Source of the DNA: Myxococcales bacterium
Lineage (GTDB): Bacteria > Myxococcota_A > Polyangia > Polyangiales > Ga0077539
DNA: 64,000 nucleotides
Direction: 5' to 3'
Assembly: GCA_016793325.1 (NCBI GenBank)
Contig: JAEUKI010000030.1
Location: forward strand, 124,001-188,000
Shown here: positions 10,009-22,900 of the stretch, piece by piece
How the letters are laid out: each line of letters opens with the position of its first letter
Position numbering within the stretch: position 1 is the stretch's first letter
The notes under the pieces: model-generated
The model's input: the letters and a program-made list of their open reading frames with translations, nothing else
Databases searched by the model: none
Told to the model about the DNA's origin: nothing
Translations under genes and position numbers: made by a program

Positions 10009-10030
10009 GCACCGAAGGAGACCTGCGTCG

Positions 10031-12412
10031 ATGAAGATGACGACTCGAATTCGTGTGCTCGCGCCGCTGCTCTGCGCGCTCAGCGCAGCGGGCTGCGGAC
10101 CGAAGAAGAAGTCAGCGATCGTGCTGTGGGTGGCGACGGACATGCCTCGGAGCGCGCTTGCGACGGTGCGGGTGACGGCGATCGGCCAAGGTGGCGCGAC
10201 GCCGATGCCGTACTACGAAAACCGCGAGTTTCGCGTGGGCGCGACGGGGTCGAACGAGCTTCCGTTGCCGGGGTCGTTGGCGCTGACGAAGGACCCGTCG
10301 GACCAGAGCGTGACGGCGGAGGTTGTGGTGGACGTGAGCCCGACGATGGGCAACGGCACACCATTTCAAGTGAAGGCGAAGGCGCGGTTCGTGGCGAACG
10401 AGTGGAGGCAGCTGGAGCTGTTTCTGCCCTATCAATGCACGGACGAAAACGTCCGGCGTCTGTGCTCGGAGCGGAGCACGCGCGAGGGCGTGGAGTACAC
10501 GTGCGGCGCGCTCGGGCCGGACCCGTGCATCCTCGTCGAGCGAAGCCAGCTCAACGTCTTCGAGCAAGACGCGGGGGCGCCTTCGTCCCTCGATGTCCAG
10601 CAGATCACGACCCTCGACGCTTCGATGGACGCTGCCGTGGACAGCGCGGTGGATGCGCGATCGGACACGAGCGCGGACACGGGGATCGACAGCGCGATGG
10701 ACGCGCCGACGGACACGCGCGTCGATTCGGGGGTGGATACGGGCGTGGATGTTCCGCCCGTGGTGGGGCCGGCGTTGCCGGCGTTGACGCCGGCGTATCC
10801 CAACTCGGGCGCGCGGTACTCGGGGGGACGACCGACGCTCGTCGCGCGATTGCCGAGCGATTGTATGGGCGCAAACCGCCTCGAGCTCGTGCTGTGCCCC
10901 ACGCGAACGCCCGCGGGCGAGACGTGCGCGAGGCAGGTCGTGATCGAGGATCCTGCGTTCGTCGGGTGCTCGGGCTCGCTGCACACGATGCAAGTCCCGT
11001 CGGCGAACGCGCTCGGGCCAGGGTCGTGGAGCTGGGCGATGCGGCTTCGTACGGTCACACCGACGCTGCTTCGATCGAGCCCGCTCGTGTGGCGGCGCAT
11101 GAGCGTCGCGGCGGCGGCTGGGTCGGCGACGTCGATTCTGGGAGCCGTTCCAGACCTCGATGACGACGGGCTCGGAGACGTGATCACGACGAGCCAGTCG
11201 AACGCGCCTGCGTTGTACGCGCCGTTCTCGCGGCTCGCGACGATGCCGGCGCTGCGGGCGTTCGAGGGCTATCCCTCAGCGGGGATGGGCTTGTACGGCT
11301 CGTTCGGCTATCGCGTCCTCGTCCTCGGCGACGCCGAAGGCGACGGAACGATCGACACCCTCTTCATTGATCCCGACGTCGTCGCGATCACGAGCCGCAT
11401 GTATCGCTACACGTTCGGCGCTGGAGGCTTCGCGGTCTCGAGCGTGCAGCCGTCCTTCGACAGTCCTGCGCCGGGCGTGTATTTCGGCGAAGGCGCGGCG
11501 AGCGCGGACTTCAACCGCGACGGGTTGCCCGACGTGTTGCTCGGGCCGCTCGACTCGTCGGTGAACCAAGCGCGCGTGTACTACGGACAGCGCACGGGCG
11601 GATACAACACGATGATGTCGACGGTGCTCTCGCCGATCACCGCGATCGGCGCGTTCGGCCGAACGATCGCCGCGGGCTGCGACCTCGATGGGGACGGTTA
11701 TCAAGACGCGGTGATCGCGGGCGGACCGGACTTCATGGATCGCTCGGTGAGCGTGTTCTACGGAGGCCCCACCGGACTGCCAGCGACGGCGACGTACGAG
11801 ATCCCGCACGCGACGCTCGCGGCGTCCGTCAACGAAGCGGCGGGCGAAGCGATCGCGTGCAACGGCGACTACAACGGCGACGGCTACGCAGACATCGCCA
11901 TCGGCGCGTTTCATTCGGAGGCGAACCCGCCTGGGGGCTTCGTGATCTACGCGGGCGGACCGACGCGCGCGCGCGGAACGGCCCTCTATTCATCGATGGG
12001 GTCGACCCCCAACACGGGGTACGGCTCGGTGCTCACGTTCGTCGGCGACCAAGACGGCCAACCCGGCGACGAGCTCTTCTTGGGAGAGCCCACGCACAGC
12101 ATGTCCGTCGGCTTCGGAAAATTGCTCGCGTATCGCACGGGCACCGACGTCACCGCGAGCGTCACGTCGCCGTTCGTCCCGAGCCTCACGCGCTTCGGGG
12201 CCGCGGTCGTGTTTCTCGGTCCCATCGGGCCTGCGGGCGAAGACGGCTTCGCGGTCGGCGCGCCGGACGGAGCGACAGACTCCATCGGAGCGATCCAGGT
12301 GTACCACCGCGCGTCTCCCGCGATGATGGTGCCTTCGGTCACTGCTTTCTTGAGTCCGACTGCGTCGGGCACGACCATGCCTCGTGGCTACGGTCGCAAC
12401 TTCGCTCAATAG
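10031..12412 (+). CDS. FG-GAP repeat lipoprotein (cassette copy 2, first of pair)
   Basis: 793 residues from ATG 10031; the frame is open further upstream, but that would overlap the TPR/PEGA gene and lack a signal. A lipobox (LSAAGC) follows a short hydrophobic core. The N-terminal domain contains SAIVLWVATDMPRSALATV and Cys-rich segments (YQCTDENVRRLC, TCGALGPDPC), then an Asp-rich linker, then a propeller with FG-GAP loops such as DLDDDGLGD, GDAEGDGTID, DFNRDGLPD, DLDGDGYQD and DYNGDGYAD. It is the second-cassette counterpart of the lipoprotein at 4851. Its first 200 codons are nearly identical to those of the next gene while the rest has diverged. Confidence 0.88.
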   Translation: MKMTTRIRVLAPLLCALSAAGCGPKKKSAIVLWVATDMPRSALATVRVTAIGQGGATPMPYYENREFRVGATGSNELPLPGSLALTKDPSDQSVTAEVVVDVSPTMGNGTPFQVKAKARFVANEWRQLELFLPYQCTDENVRRLCSERSTREGVEYTCGALGPDPCILVERSQLNVFEQDAGAPSSLDVQQITTLDASMDAAVDSAVDARSDTSADTGIDSAMDAPTDTRVDSGVDTGVDVPPVVGPALPALTPAYPNSGARYSGGRPTLVARLPSDCMGANRLELVLCPTRTPAGETCARQVVIEDPAFVGCSGSLHTMQVPSANALGPGSWSWAMRLRTVTPTLLRSSPLVWRRMSVAAAAGSATSILGAVPDLDDDGLGDVITTSQSNAPALYAPFSRLATMPALRAFEGYPSAGMGLYGSFGYRVLVLGDAEGDGTIDTLFIDPDVVAITSRMYRYTFGAGGFAVSSVQPSFDSPAPGVYFGEGAASADFNRDGLPDVLLGPLDSSVNQARVYYGQRTGGYNTMMSTVLSPITAIGAFGRTIAAGCDLDGDGYQDAVIAGGPDFMDRSVSVFYGGPTGLPATATYEIPHATLAASVNEAAGEAIACNGDYNGDGYADIAIGAFHSEANPPGGFVIYAGGPTRARGTALYSSMGSTPNTGYGSVLTFVGDQDGQPGDELFLGEPTHSMSVGFGKLLAYRTGTDVTASVTSPFVPSLTRFGAAVVFLGPIGPAGEDGFAVGAPDGATDSIGAIQVYHRASPAMMVPSVTAFLSPTASGTTMPRGYGRNFAQ
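10073..10642 (+). repeat. 570-bp near-identical segment, copy 1
   Basis: Pairs with 12483-13052 at a constant offset of 2410 bases, with no insertion or deletion and 12 mismatches by my base-by-base reading (about 98% identity). It starts inside the signal-peptide codons (TGCGCGCTCAGCG) and stops abruptly in the Asp-rich linker (after GCCGTGGAC). Beyond both edges the two genes differ strongly. Confidence 0.95.
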
Positions 12413-12428
12413 ATTCGCGAGGTCACTC

Positions 12429-14813
12429 ATGGCTCATCGCCGCGCTTCATTTCGGTCTTCGCTCACTTTGTCGATCGTCGCGTGCGCGCTCAGCGCAGCG
12501 GGCTGCGGACCAAAGAAGAAGTCAGCGATCGTGCTGTGGGTGGCGACGGACATGCCTCGAAGCGCGCTTGCGACGGTGCGGGTGACGGCGATCGGTCAAG
12601 GTGGAGCGACGCCGATGCCGTACTACGAAAACCGCGAGTTTCGCGTGGGCGCGACGGGGTCGAACGAGCTTCCGTTGCCGGGGTCGTTGGCGCTGACGAA
12701 GGACCCGTCGGACCAGAGCGTGACGGCGGAGGTCGTGGTGGACGTGAGCCCGACGATGGGCAACGGCACACCATTTCAAGTGAAGGCGAAGGCGCGGTTC
12801 GTGGCGAACGAGTGGAGGCAGCTGGAGCTGTTTCTGCCCTATCAATGCACGGACGAAAACGTGCGGCGTCTGTGCGCCGAGCGGAGCACGCGCGAGGGCG
12901 TGGAGTACACGTGCGGCGCGCTCGGGCCGGACCCGTGCATCCTCGTCGAGCGAAGCCAGCTCAACGTCTTCGAGCAAGACGCGGGAACCCCTTCGTCCCT
13001 CGATGTCCAGCAGATCACGACCCTCGACGCTTCGATGGACGCCGCCGTGGACGCGCAAGCTGACAGCGGAATCGACGCGCGATCGGACACGGGGGTCGAT
13101 ACGGGAGTGGACGTTCGACCCGTGATGGGCGCGCCGTTGCCGTCGGTCACGCACGCGTGGCCGCAGTCTGCGGCGAGGTTCTCGGGCGGGCGCCCCACGC
13201 TCGTGGGCAAATTGCCTGCGGATTGTATGGGAGCCAACGGGCTCGAGCTGGTGCTCTGCCCCACGCTCGACCCGTCGGGAGACTGCGTGGGAACGGCCAC
13301 CATCGTGCGCGACGCGACCTTCACCGCGTGCGCGGGGGGCGCGCCTGCGCTGCGGGCGTTCGACTTTCCGGCAACGACGACGGTGTCTGCGGGCAACTGG
13401 AGCTGGTCGCTGCGGCTCGCGTTCGACTCGGCGACGGTCGTTCGGCGCGGGCCGATCGCGTGGCGACGCATGTCGATCGCGGCGACCGTTGCGGGCGCGA
13501 CGGCGACTTCGCACCTCGGCGCTGCGCCAGACTTCGACGAGGACGGCCGCGGCGACGTGTTCGCGCTGCCCGGCAGAGCAGGGACGACCAACACGCCCCA
13601 GTATGTTTCGTCGCGGTCTGTGGTGACGATGGCGTCCGCGAACATGCGCGCGTTCGAGCCCGCGACGACGATCGGCACCATGGCGACGCCGTTGTACGGA
13701 GCGGACCTCTTGTCGCTCGGCGACGCTGACGGCGATGGGACGCCGGACGCGTTGATCACAGACTACGACGGCGCGAGCGGTGGGGGAGCGCTGTATCGAT
13801 ACTCTTTCGATCGCACCCTGTCGGTGCCCGCTTGGGTCACGACGACGCGCCAGCCTGTCTTGAGCGGGCCCTCTGGGTCTTTTCGCTACGGGCAGGTGCT
13901 CGCGCACGCGGATTTCGATCGCGACGGCTTTCCGGACATCGTCGCGGGGGACGACCTTCCGATGTTCAGCGCGCTCAACGTGCACTACGGATCCAGCACC
14001 GGCTTTGCGACGTCAGGCGCGCGCGTCGCGTCGCTCTCGACGGTGACGCCGCGCGATCCGAAGGCGAACAACGCGGTGGCCAACTGCGACGTGAACGGCG
14101 ATGGCTACCCGGACCTCGTGACCGCGCTGCACGCCGAGTTTTCGACGAGCTACGTGGCGGTGTACCTCGGCGGCGCCTCGGGGCTGTCGACGATGCCCGC
14201 GTACGAGATCAACGACACGATGGGGACCATTGGCTCGGGCTTCGGGGTCGCGCTCGCGTGCAACGGTGACTTCAACGGTGATGGACGAGCGGACATCGCG
14301 ATCGGCTCGAGCAACGGCGAGACGATGAGCTACGGCGTCATCGTGTACGCGGGAGGCGCGACGCTCGGCATGCAGCTGTATCGCGCGACCATGACGGGGC
14401 AGCCTTCGGGCTTCGGCGAGTCGCTCGAATTCGTGGGCGACCAAGACGGAATGCCCGGCGACGAGCTCGCGATTGGCGAGTCCGACGCGCCGAGCGCCTC
14501 GCTCGGAAGAGGGCAGATCAAGCTCGTTCGCTACAACGGCGGCTCGCCGAGGATCATGGCGACGTTCGACATGGGCACGCCAAGCATGGGCGAGTTCGGG
14601 CGAACCATTCGGTTTCTCGGCCCGATCGGTCCGATGGGTCAGGACGGCTTCGCCGTGGCTGCTCCCTCGGCGGCAGGCGACTTCGAGGGGCGCGTGGTGC
14701 TCTTCTACCGCGGCAGCGGCGGCGTGATGGGACCGCCGACGCAGGCCGTGACGCTCCAGCCCGATCGCACGTACGGAATGGGCGCGGGGTTCGGCTCGGA
14801 GCTCGGTCGCTGA
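12429..14813 (+). CDS. FG-GAP repeat lipoprotein (cassette copy 2, second of pair)
   Basis: 794 residues from ATG 12429, 16 bases after the previous stop; an in-frame ATG at 12384 would overlap the upstream gene and is less likely. The lipobox is LSAAGC. Residues up to the Asp-rich linker differ from the neighbouring lipoprotein at only about two positions, but the signal-peptide start and the propeller are clearly different. FG-GAP loops include DFDEDGRGD, GDADGDGTPD, DFDRDGFPD, DVNGDGYPD and DFNGDGRAD. The pattern is a constant export and anchor domain joined to a variable propeller. It is the last gene of the cassette. Confidence 0.88.
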   Translation: MAHRRASFRSSLTLSIVACALSAAGCGPKKKSAIVLWVATDMPRSALATVRVTAIGQGGATPMPYYENREFRVGATGSNELPLPGSLALTKDPSDQSVTAEVVVDVSPTMGNGTPFQVKAKARFVANEWRQLELFLPYQCTDENVRRLCAERSTREGVEYTCGALGPDPCILVERSQLNVFEQDAGTPSSLDVQQITTLDASMDAAVDAQADSGIDARSDTGVDTGVDVRPVMGAPLPSVTHAWPQSAARFSGGRPTLVGKLPADCMGANGLELVLCPTLDPSGDCVGTATIVRDATFTACAGGAPALRAFDFPATTTVSAGNWSWSLRLAFDSATVVRRGPIAWRRMSIAATVAGATATSHLGAAPDFDEDGRGDVFALPGRAGTTNTPQYVSSRSVVTMASANMRAFEPATTIGTMATPLYGADLLSLGDADGDGTPDALITDYDGASGGGALYRYSFDRTLSVPAWVTTTRQPVLSGPSGSFRYGQVLAHADFDRDGFPDIVAGDDLPMFSALNVHYGSSTGFATSGARVASLSTVTPRDPKANNAVANCDVNGDGYPDLVTALHAEFSTSYVAVYLGGASGLSTMPAYEINDTMGTIGSGFGVALACNGDFNGDGRADIAIGSSNGETMSYGVIVYAGGATLGMQLYRATMTGQPSGFGESLEFVGDQDGMPGDELAIGESDAPSASLGRGQIKLVRYNGGSPRIMATFDMGTPSMGEFGRTIRFLGPIGPMGQDGFAVAAPSAAGDFEGRVVLFYRGSGGVMGPPTQAVTLQPDRTYGMGAGFGSELGR
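12483..13052 (+). repeat. 570-bp near-identical segment, copy 2
   Basis: Second member of the pair described at 10073-10642. It covers the end of the signal peptide, the Cys-containing N-terminal domain and the start of the Asp-rich linker. Recent duplication of the whole gene would not explain the sharp edges unless the propeller half was later replaced; gene conversion of the 5' part is the alternative. Confidence 0.95.
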
Positions 14814-14854
14814 GAAGCGCAGAGGCTGCGTCAGGAGGGCACCCTCACGCGTTG

Positions 14855-14881
14855 TTGATGACCAGAGCAGCGCGTCATCAA
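14855..14881. promoter_or_regulatory. Inverted repeat between the cassette and aconitase
   Basis: TTGATGAC and GTCATCAA form a perfect 8-bp inverted repeat with an 11-base spacer, followed by a short T-rich stretch. It could be an operator for the aconitase gene 82 bases downstream or a weak terminator of the cassette. The AT-rich stem argues for a protein-binding site. Confidence 0.4.
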
Positions 14882-14963
14882 TTTCGTTTATGGCGGTAGT
14901 GAGCGAATCGTTGCCATTCGCGCATTGACGGCGCGGTGAAGTCGGGCAAATTCCCGGGCCACG

Positions 14964-17687
<2,724 letters not shown>

Positions 17688-18800
17688 GCGACGTCGTCGG
17701 GGGGAGTCAGCGCTGCGGGTGACGGCGCGTCGATCGCGACGCGAACGTCGCTCGGCGCGCGTTGATTGTGTGGGTCATCGAGCCACTGGGCGAGGGGAAG
17801 GGCCTCGATCACGATGGGGGACTCGGGCGTTCCTGTGAGCTCGAGCGAGCGACCGGACGAGCGCGGGTTCATCGCGGATTCGTCCCGGGTCCAGCGCGCG
17901 GCGCCTGACACGCGCACGGGCGTTTGGCTGAGCACCGCGCGGACGTCGTCGGTCATCGCGCCGAGGATCACGAAGTGCTCGAGCTTCACGCGGACCTCGA
18001 CGCCGTCGATCGAGCACACGAATTCACCGCCAGACCGGCAGAGTCGGCGTCGCTTGATGCTCTGCGACGAAGCGAGGCCCGCGAGCGTCGAGGGCTCTCG
18101 CTCTTCGACGGTGACGTATCGCTGCTCGTACGCGATCGCCTCGACGCCGTCGGGCGCGAGGGCCTTGGTGACGATCGTGGGCATCGCGCTCAGCGACACG
18201 TGCTCGCCGTCGTGCACATCCGCGAGGCGCTTGGCTGGAGTCTCGCGATGTCGTCGAAAGAGCGCGCGGCGTCGTCGCTCGTACCCGTTGGGCCACGCGT
18301 TGGCGATCAGGGCGAAGAGAAACGAGATGAACATCAGCCCCAGAAGCGCGCTCTGCACGAAGAACATCGCGACGAAGGGGAGGAGCGTTCCGAGCACGAG
18401 CAGCAGCCACGGGTCTCGAGAGCGGTCGTCTTCGGTGCTGCGCGCGACGAGCTGCCAGCGCTCGGCGTGTCTTCTATCGTGAAGGGGGAAATTGCAATTG
18501 GGGCACAGGCCGCCGTAGCTCGCTTCGAAGCCGCATTCTGCGCAGTCGAACGCGACGTGGCGCGGGGTTGAACGCTCGTTCATCGTGACTCCATCGCGTC
18601 CGTTGGTTGAACGCGGCGGGGTGTATCGGTGAGCGACGAGCGAGGTTGCTGGGCTGGGCGAGAGATTCTCGGTGTCAGCGAGCGAGTGCGCGTTTGGGGG
18701 GGGAGAAAATTGTTCGACGTCACGCAACGACGGGACGCGCTGGCAGATACGGGCGCCGCGTCGCGGTCCGAGAGTCGATCGCGCGCAGGAGTGATGTTCG

Positions 18801-19889
18801 ATGACGATGAACGTGAATCTCTCGAACCGCCGCGGCGTGAGCGCGACGGAAGAAGCAGCCGGCGCGCAGCCGGCGCAGACCCAGCAACCGACCAACGCGA
18901 GTCGACCAGGCCCGAGCGCGGAGCCGTCGGTGATCGTCGATCGGGGGCCTTCGGAGCAGCAGCGCCGACTCGATCGCATGAGCGGTCAAGGGCAATGCAG
19001 CGCGCCGCGAGCGAGCACAGCGCGCGCGAGCGAAGCGCAGATCGAAGACTATCGTCGAGCGCTCAGTCAGGGCAGAACGCCAGCCGCACCGCCCGCGCCG
19101 CCCGCGCTGCCGACGATTTCACCGCAGCAGATCGTGACGACGGTCGCTGCGAATCTCCCTGCGAATCACCCGTTGCGCGCGGCGCTCAGTCAGGTGGCGT
19201 GGCAGGACTCGAATCGTCCGCCGATCACGGACTGGATCAATCGAAGCGTGATTCCGATGATCGAAGGTGAAGTGGGAGCGAGCACCGCGAGGCACTTCGC
19301 GGCGGAGCTCGCGCGCATCGCGTTTCCTGACTATACCGGCGGCGGCGTGGGACATCACGCAGCGGTGCACGCGGGGCGAGACGGGTTCGAGCACACGATC
19401 AAGCACATGCTCGAACACCGGGGGCATATGCGAGCCGCCGCAGCGACCACCGCAGCGAACCACATCAACACGGCCATCATGGTGATCGACTCGGCGATCA
19501 TGACGGCGCGTGAGCTAGCGAATTTGGCTCGAGGCAACTACACGCCCACGGCGGCGATCGTGGACGCGCAGCGCGCACAAGAAATCAACAACGCCCGCGT
19601 CGGGTTCGACGACGGAGTGCGCGCAGCGTTGCACGGCGGAGCGGACTGCGCGCGGATGGCGAGCGATCGGGTGTACGCGATGGGGGTCGATGCGGGGGCG
19701 CGGTACCGACGCGAGCACGGGGCGGCGTTCGACGCGATGTCGCGGCACAACGAGGCGATGACCGTCGCGCGACAGCGCAACTTGTCGTCGGTCGACGCGG
19801 ACGTTCGACCGCTGACAGCGGGCCCCGAGCGAGGTCCGGGGGACATCGCCAACGACGCGCTCACGAGGGCGGTTGTCGAAGAGCGTTGA
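18801..19889 (+). CDS. Hypothetical protein upstream of the nuclease-STAND gene
   Basis: 362 residues. An AGGAG sequence lies about 10 bases before the ATG, supporting this start. The first ~110 residues are Ala/Pro/Gln/Thr-rich and probably disordered. The rest is helical and His/Ala-rich (GHHAAVHAGRDGFEHTIKH, then HRGHMRAAAATTAANHIN) with no membrane span or signal peptide. I recognise no family. A different frame of similar length overlaps the 5' part, but this frame has the better start and continues through the conserved-looking helical region. The next gene starts 78 bases downstream on the same strand, so a functional link is possible but unproven. The 217-base gap before it contains no clear promoter. 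Confidence 0.6.
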   Translation: MTMNVNLSNRRGVSATEEAAGAQPAQTQQPTNASRPGPSAEPSVIVDRGPSEQQRRLDRMSGQGQCSAPRASTARASEAQIEDYRRALSQGRTPAAPPAPPALPTISPQQIVTTVAANLPANHPLRAALSQVAWQDSNRPPITDWINRSVIPMIEGEVGASTARHFAAELARIAFPDYTGGGVGHHAAVHAGRDGFEHTIKHMLEHRGHMRAAAATTAANHINTAIMVIDSAIMTARELANLARGNYTPTAAIVDAQRAQEINNARVGFDDGVRAALHGGADCARMASDRVYAMGVDAGARYRREHGAAFDAMSRHNEAMTVARQRNLSSVDADVRPLTAGPERGPGDIANDALTRAVVEER

Positions 19890-19967
19890 GCGGACGCGAG
19901 GGGGGCTTCGCGAGGCAATTTGCGGTGTAGAGTTGGCTCGCGCGTGATCGTGTGACACAGTCCCCCA

Positions 19968-22900
19968 ATGGCTCGCGCGGGCTGGTTTGCGCTGAAAGTC
20001 GAGGCGATCGAGCAGCTCGAAGGACACGAGTTCGAGGAGTTCGTGGGGGACCTGCTCGAGCACGAATGGAGCGTGCGAGGGGGAAGCGACGCGCGTGCGA
20101 TGGGTGGGCGCGGCAAGTACGTAGTTGACGGCGGCCGTGATTGGGGGCTCATCGCGGGAAGGCTCGCGAGAGACGACGAAGCCGCGTTCAGGGACCGATA
20201 CCGCACCGACGCGTTGATCCCGGACTGTGTGGGGCCCGTCGTGTTCTCGGCGAAGAGTGGGGATTGGCTGAAAGGCGCGAAGAAGGACGCGACGTGGAAG
20301 ACCGCGAAGAAGGGTGCCGCAAAGAAGACTTCAAAGAAGGGCGCCGCAAAGAAGACTGCCAAGAAGGCCGCAGAAACGAAGTCGACCGCGAAGGCGAGTC
20401 GTCAAGTCGACGCGTTGGCTGACGGCGGCGTGCTGCGCATCGTCATCAACACGGACGCGCCTGATCGAGACAAGAACAAGCGAGCCCTCGCGAAGCTCTT
20501 TCTTGCGTGGCCGGCGTTGAAGGACGCAAACGAAGCAGATCTGATCGAACGCATCGACATCATCGATGCGAATCGGTTGAGAGGATATCTGCGCGCGTGT
20601 GCGCCGCTTGGTGCATTTTCACAGCGATGGGCCGAGAAGCTTGGCGTCGCGTTGCCACTGTTCGACACCGTTGAAGCGTGGCAGAAGCAGGAAATCGAGC
20701 CCGAGCGTAGTTGGCCCGACTGGAGCGACGACGAAGCGCGCAACGTGCTTCGCGATCAGGTGCGAGAGTTTCTCTCGACAACGACAACGAAGCTCAAATC
20801 TGAGCGCCGCCGTTGGATTGTGGGGGAACCAGGGATTGGAAAGACGCGATTGCTCGCCGAGGCTGCGCTGCGCTGCGATGTGGACACGCAGGCGTGCATA
20901 CGCATCACGTCGGATTTTCAGCGTGCGAAGGACTGGATCAAGGGCGGCGATCGCGCAGGGTTCGACGCGATTCCGTCGCTGCGATTGATCGTCGACGATG
21001 TGGATGCCAGGCAGGCAGACCAGCTGTTGAGGCTGTTTCGGCAGACCGCGCCCGAGCAGCTCGATGGTGCGCTCGTCGTCGTGACGCCCACGGTGTTGCC
21101 GGACGAGCTTCCCGACGTGGTGCCGTCGAAGCTTCAGAGGCTTTCGAGCGGCTCCGTGCGCTCGATCATCGATGGCGCGATGAAAGCGCCGAACCCCGAG
21201 CTCGCGCGACAGATCGAAGAGCACTCGAAGGGCGTTCCGTGGTTTGCGTACCTCGTCGCGCGCGACATCGACCCGTCGACGACGATGTTGCCGCTCGGGC
21301 TCGCGAGGGCGGCAGAGGTCGCTGTCGTAGGTCGAGCACCAGACCGCGACGAGTTCGATCGTCGGGTTCGCTGCTTGTTCATCGTGTGGCTCTGTGAAGG
21401 CGGTGTGTTGCCCACGAAGTCGATCGACAAAGACCGGCTCAGACAAGCCGTGGATCTCGATCGAACCGACTGGTCGAAGGTTCTGCGCACGATCGAAACC
21501 TGCGAGGAACGAGGCATCGTCCGTCGTCGCGAGGACGATCGCCGATACGTCAGTCCCGCGTTGCTGATGCGGATTCTGCTCGACCAGTTTCTCGGTCCCG
21601 AGGGGCCTAACCGGTTTCGGGAGACGATGGAGGAGCACGCGCCCGCTGAGTTTCAGCGCGCCATGCAGACGCTGCCGCAGCTCGGCGTGAATACCGAGAC
21701 GATCGCGCTCGCCGCGCGCGCTGCATCGAAGTCGATCGAACGCGCGAGCACCATCGCGGACCTCGCGACGGCCGTGGCCGACTTCGATGCGTTGCCGTTC
21801 ATGGCGCAGTACGCCCCACACGAGACCGCGGAGGCGCTGGTCGCTCTGGCGCTTCGCGGCGGAGAGACAACGCCGGAGTGGCATACGGAAGCCCAACGCG
21901 TTCGTTGGGCGCTGCAAGTCGCGTGGGGCCACGGGGCGCCGTTTATGCTCGTCGAGCGAGGGCTCTTCGCGTTGGCCGTCGCGCAAGGGCCAGGCGATTG
22001 GGCCGAGCGATTGTGGGCGTCCTCGTTGTTCTTCGCCCTCGCGTGGAACGACGCTGCCCCTGATTGGTGCATGGATCGACTCGCTCGACTCGCGCAGGAT
22101 CGAAGCCCGATGCATCGGCGTCTCGCGGTCACGGCGTTTCGGACGATGATCGATCCAGCGGGACTGACCATTCCGAGCGTCCCGAACCGGACCGCGAGCT
22201 TGTCGGTGTCGCTCGGGCCGGTCGCGAAGCAGTCTGTCGAGAGGCTCCTCGATCTGTGTGCCGACGGCGACGCGCAGGTGCGGCAGGCTGCGGTCACCGC
22301 GCTCGTGCAGGAGTTCGTGTCGGCTGCGAGACTCCAGGCGATCGCCCCCGAAGGAGCCGCAGTGTCCAAGTGGCTCTCGCTGCTCGACGAGGCGCAGCGC
22401 GCGACCGTGACGTTCGAGGTCAAGCGCTGGTTCGCGATGGGATCGACCTCGCGAGTGCGCTGGCTGGATCTGCTCGAGCGCAAGGACATCGTCGGGCGAG
22501 TCAACGACGTGCTGTTTTCGCGCGACGCGAACGCTTGGAGGCTGGGCGTCGCAGACCTCGCGCCGATCGCCGAGGAGCTCGTCGCGTCCGAGGTCGATGC
22601 GTGGGATCGCGTTCGCGAGAGCTTGTACGTGCGGGAGGCTGGACACGCGATGTCGTTTTGCGCCGCGCTCGGCCGCGCGGATCGGGCTCGGCGCTTGCTG
22701 CCTTCGTTGATCGCGGATGTCGACAACGGCCGCTCGGTGGATCCTCTCTCTGCCTATCTGGCGGAGCAGCGCGAGGTCCTCGACGACGTCGATCAGCTCG
22801 TGCGTGATTGGACCGAGGAGCCTCGGCTCACGGCGCGGGTCGTCAGCGTCGCTCGCTCGAACGTCACCGAAGAACAGTGCTCGTGGCTCGCGACGCTCGC

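Noticed and set aside
18629-19270. Plus-strand frame overlapping the start of the hypothetical gene at 18801
   Set aside because: Arg/Ser/Glu-rich low-variety sequence; the 18801 frame has a ribosome-binding site and longer protein-like sequence.
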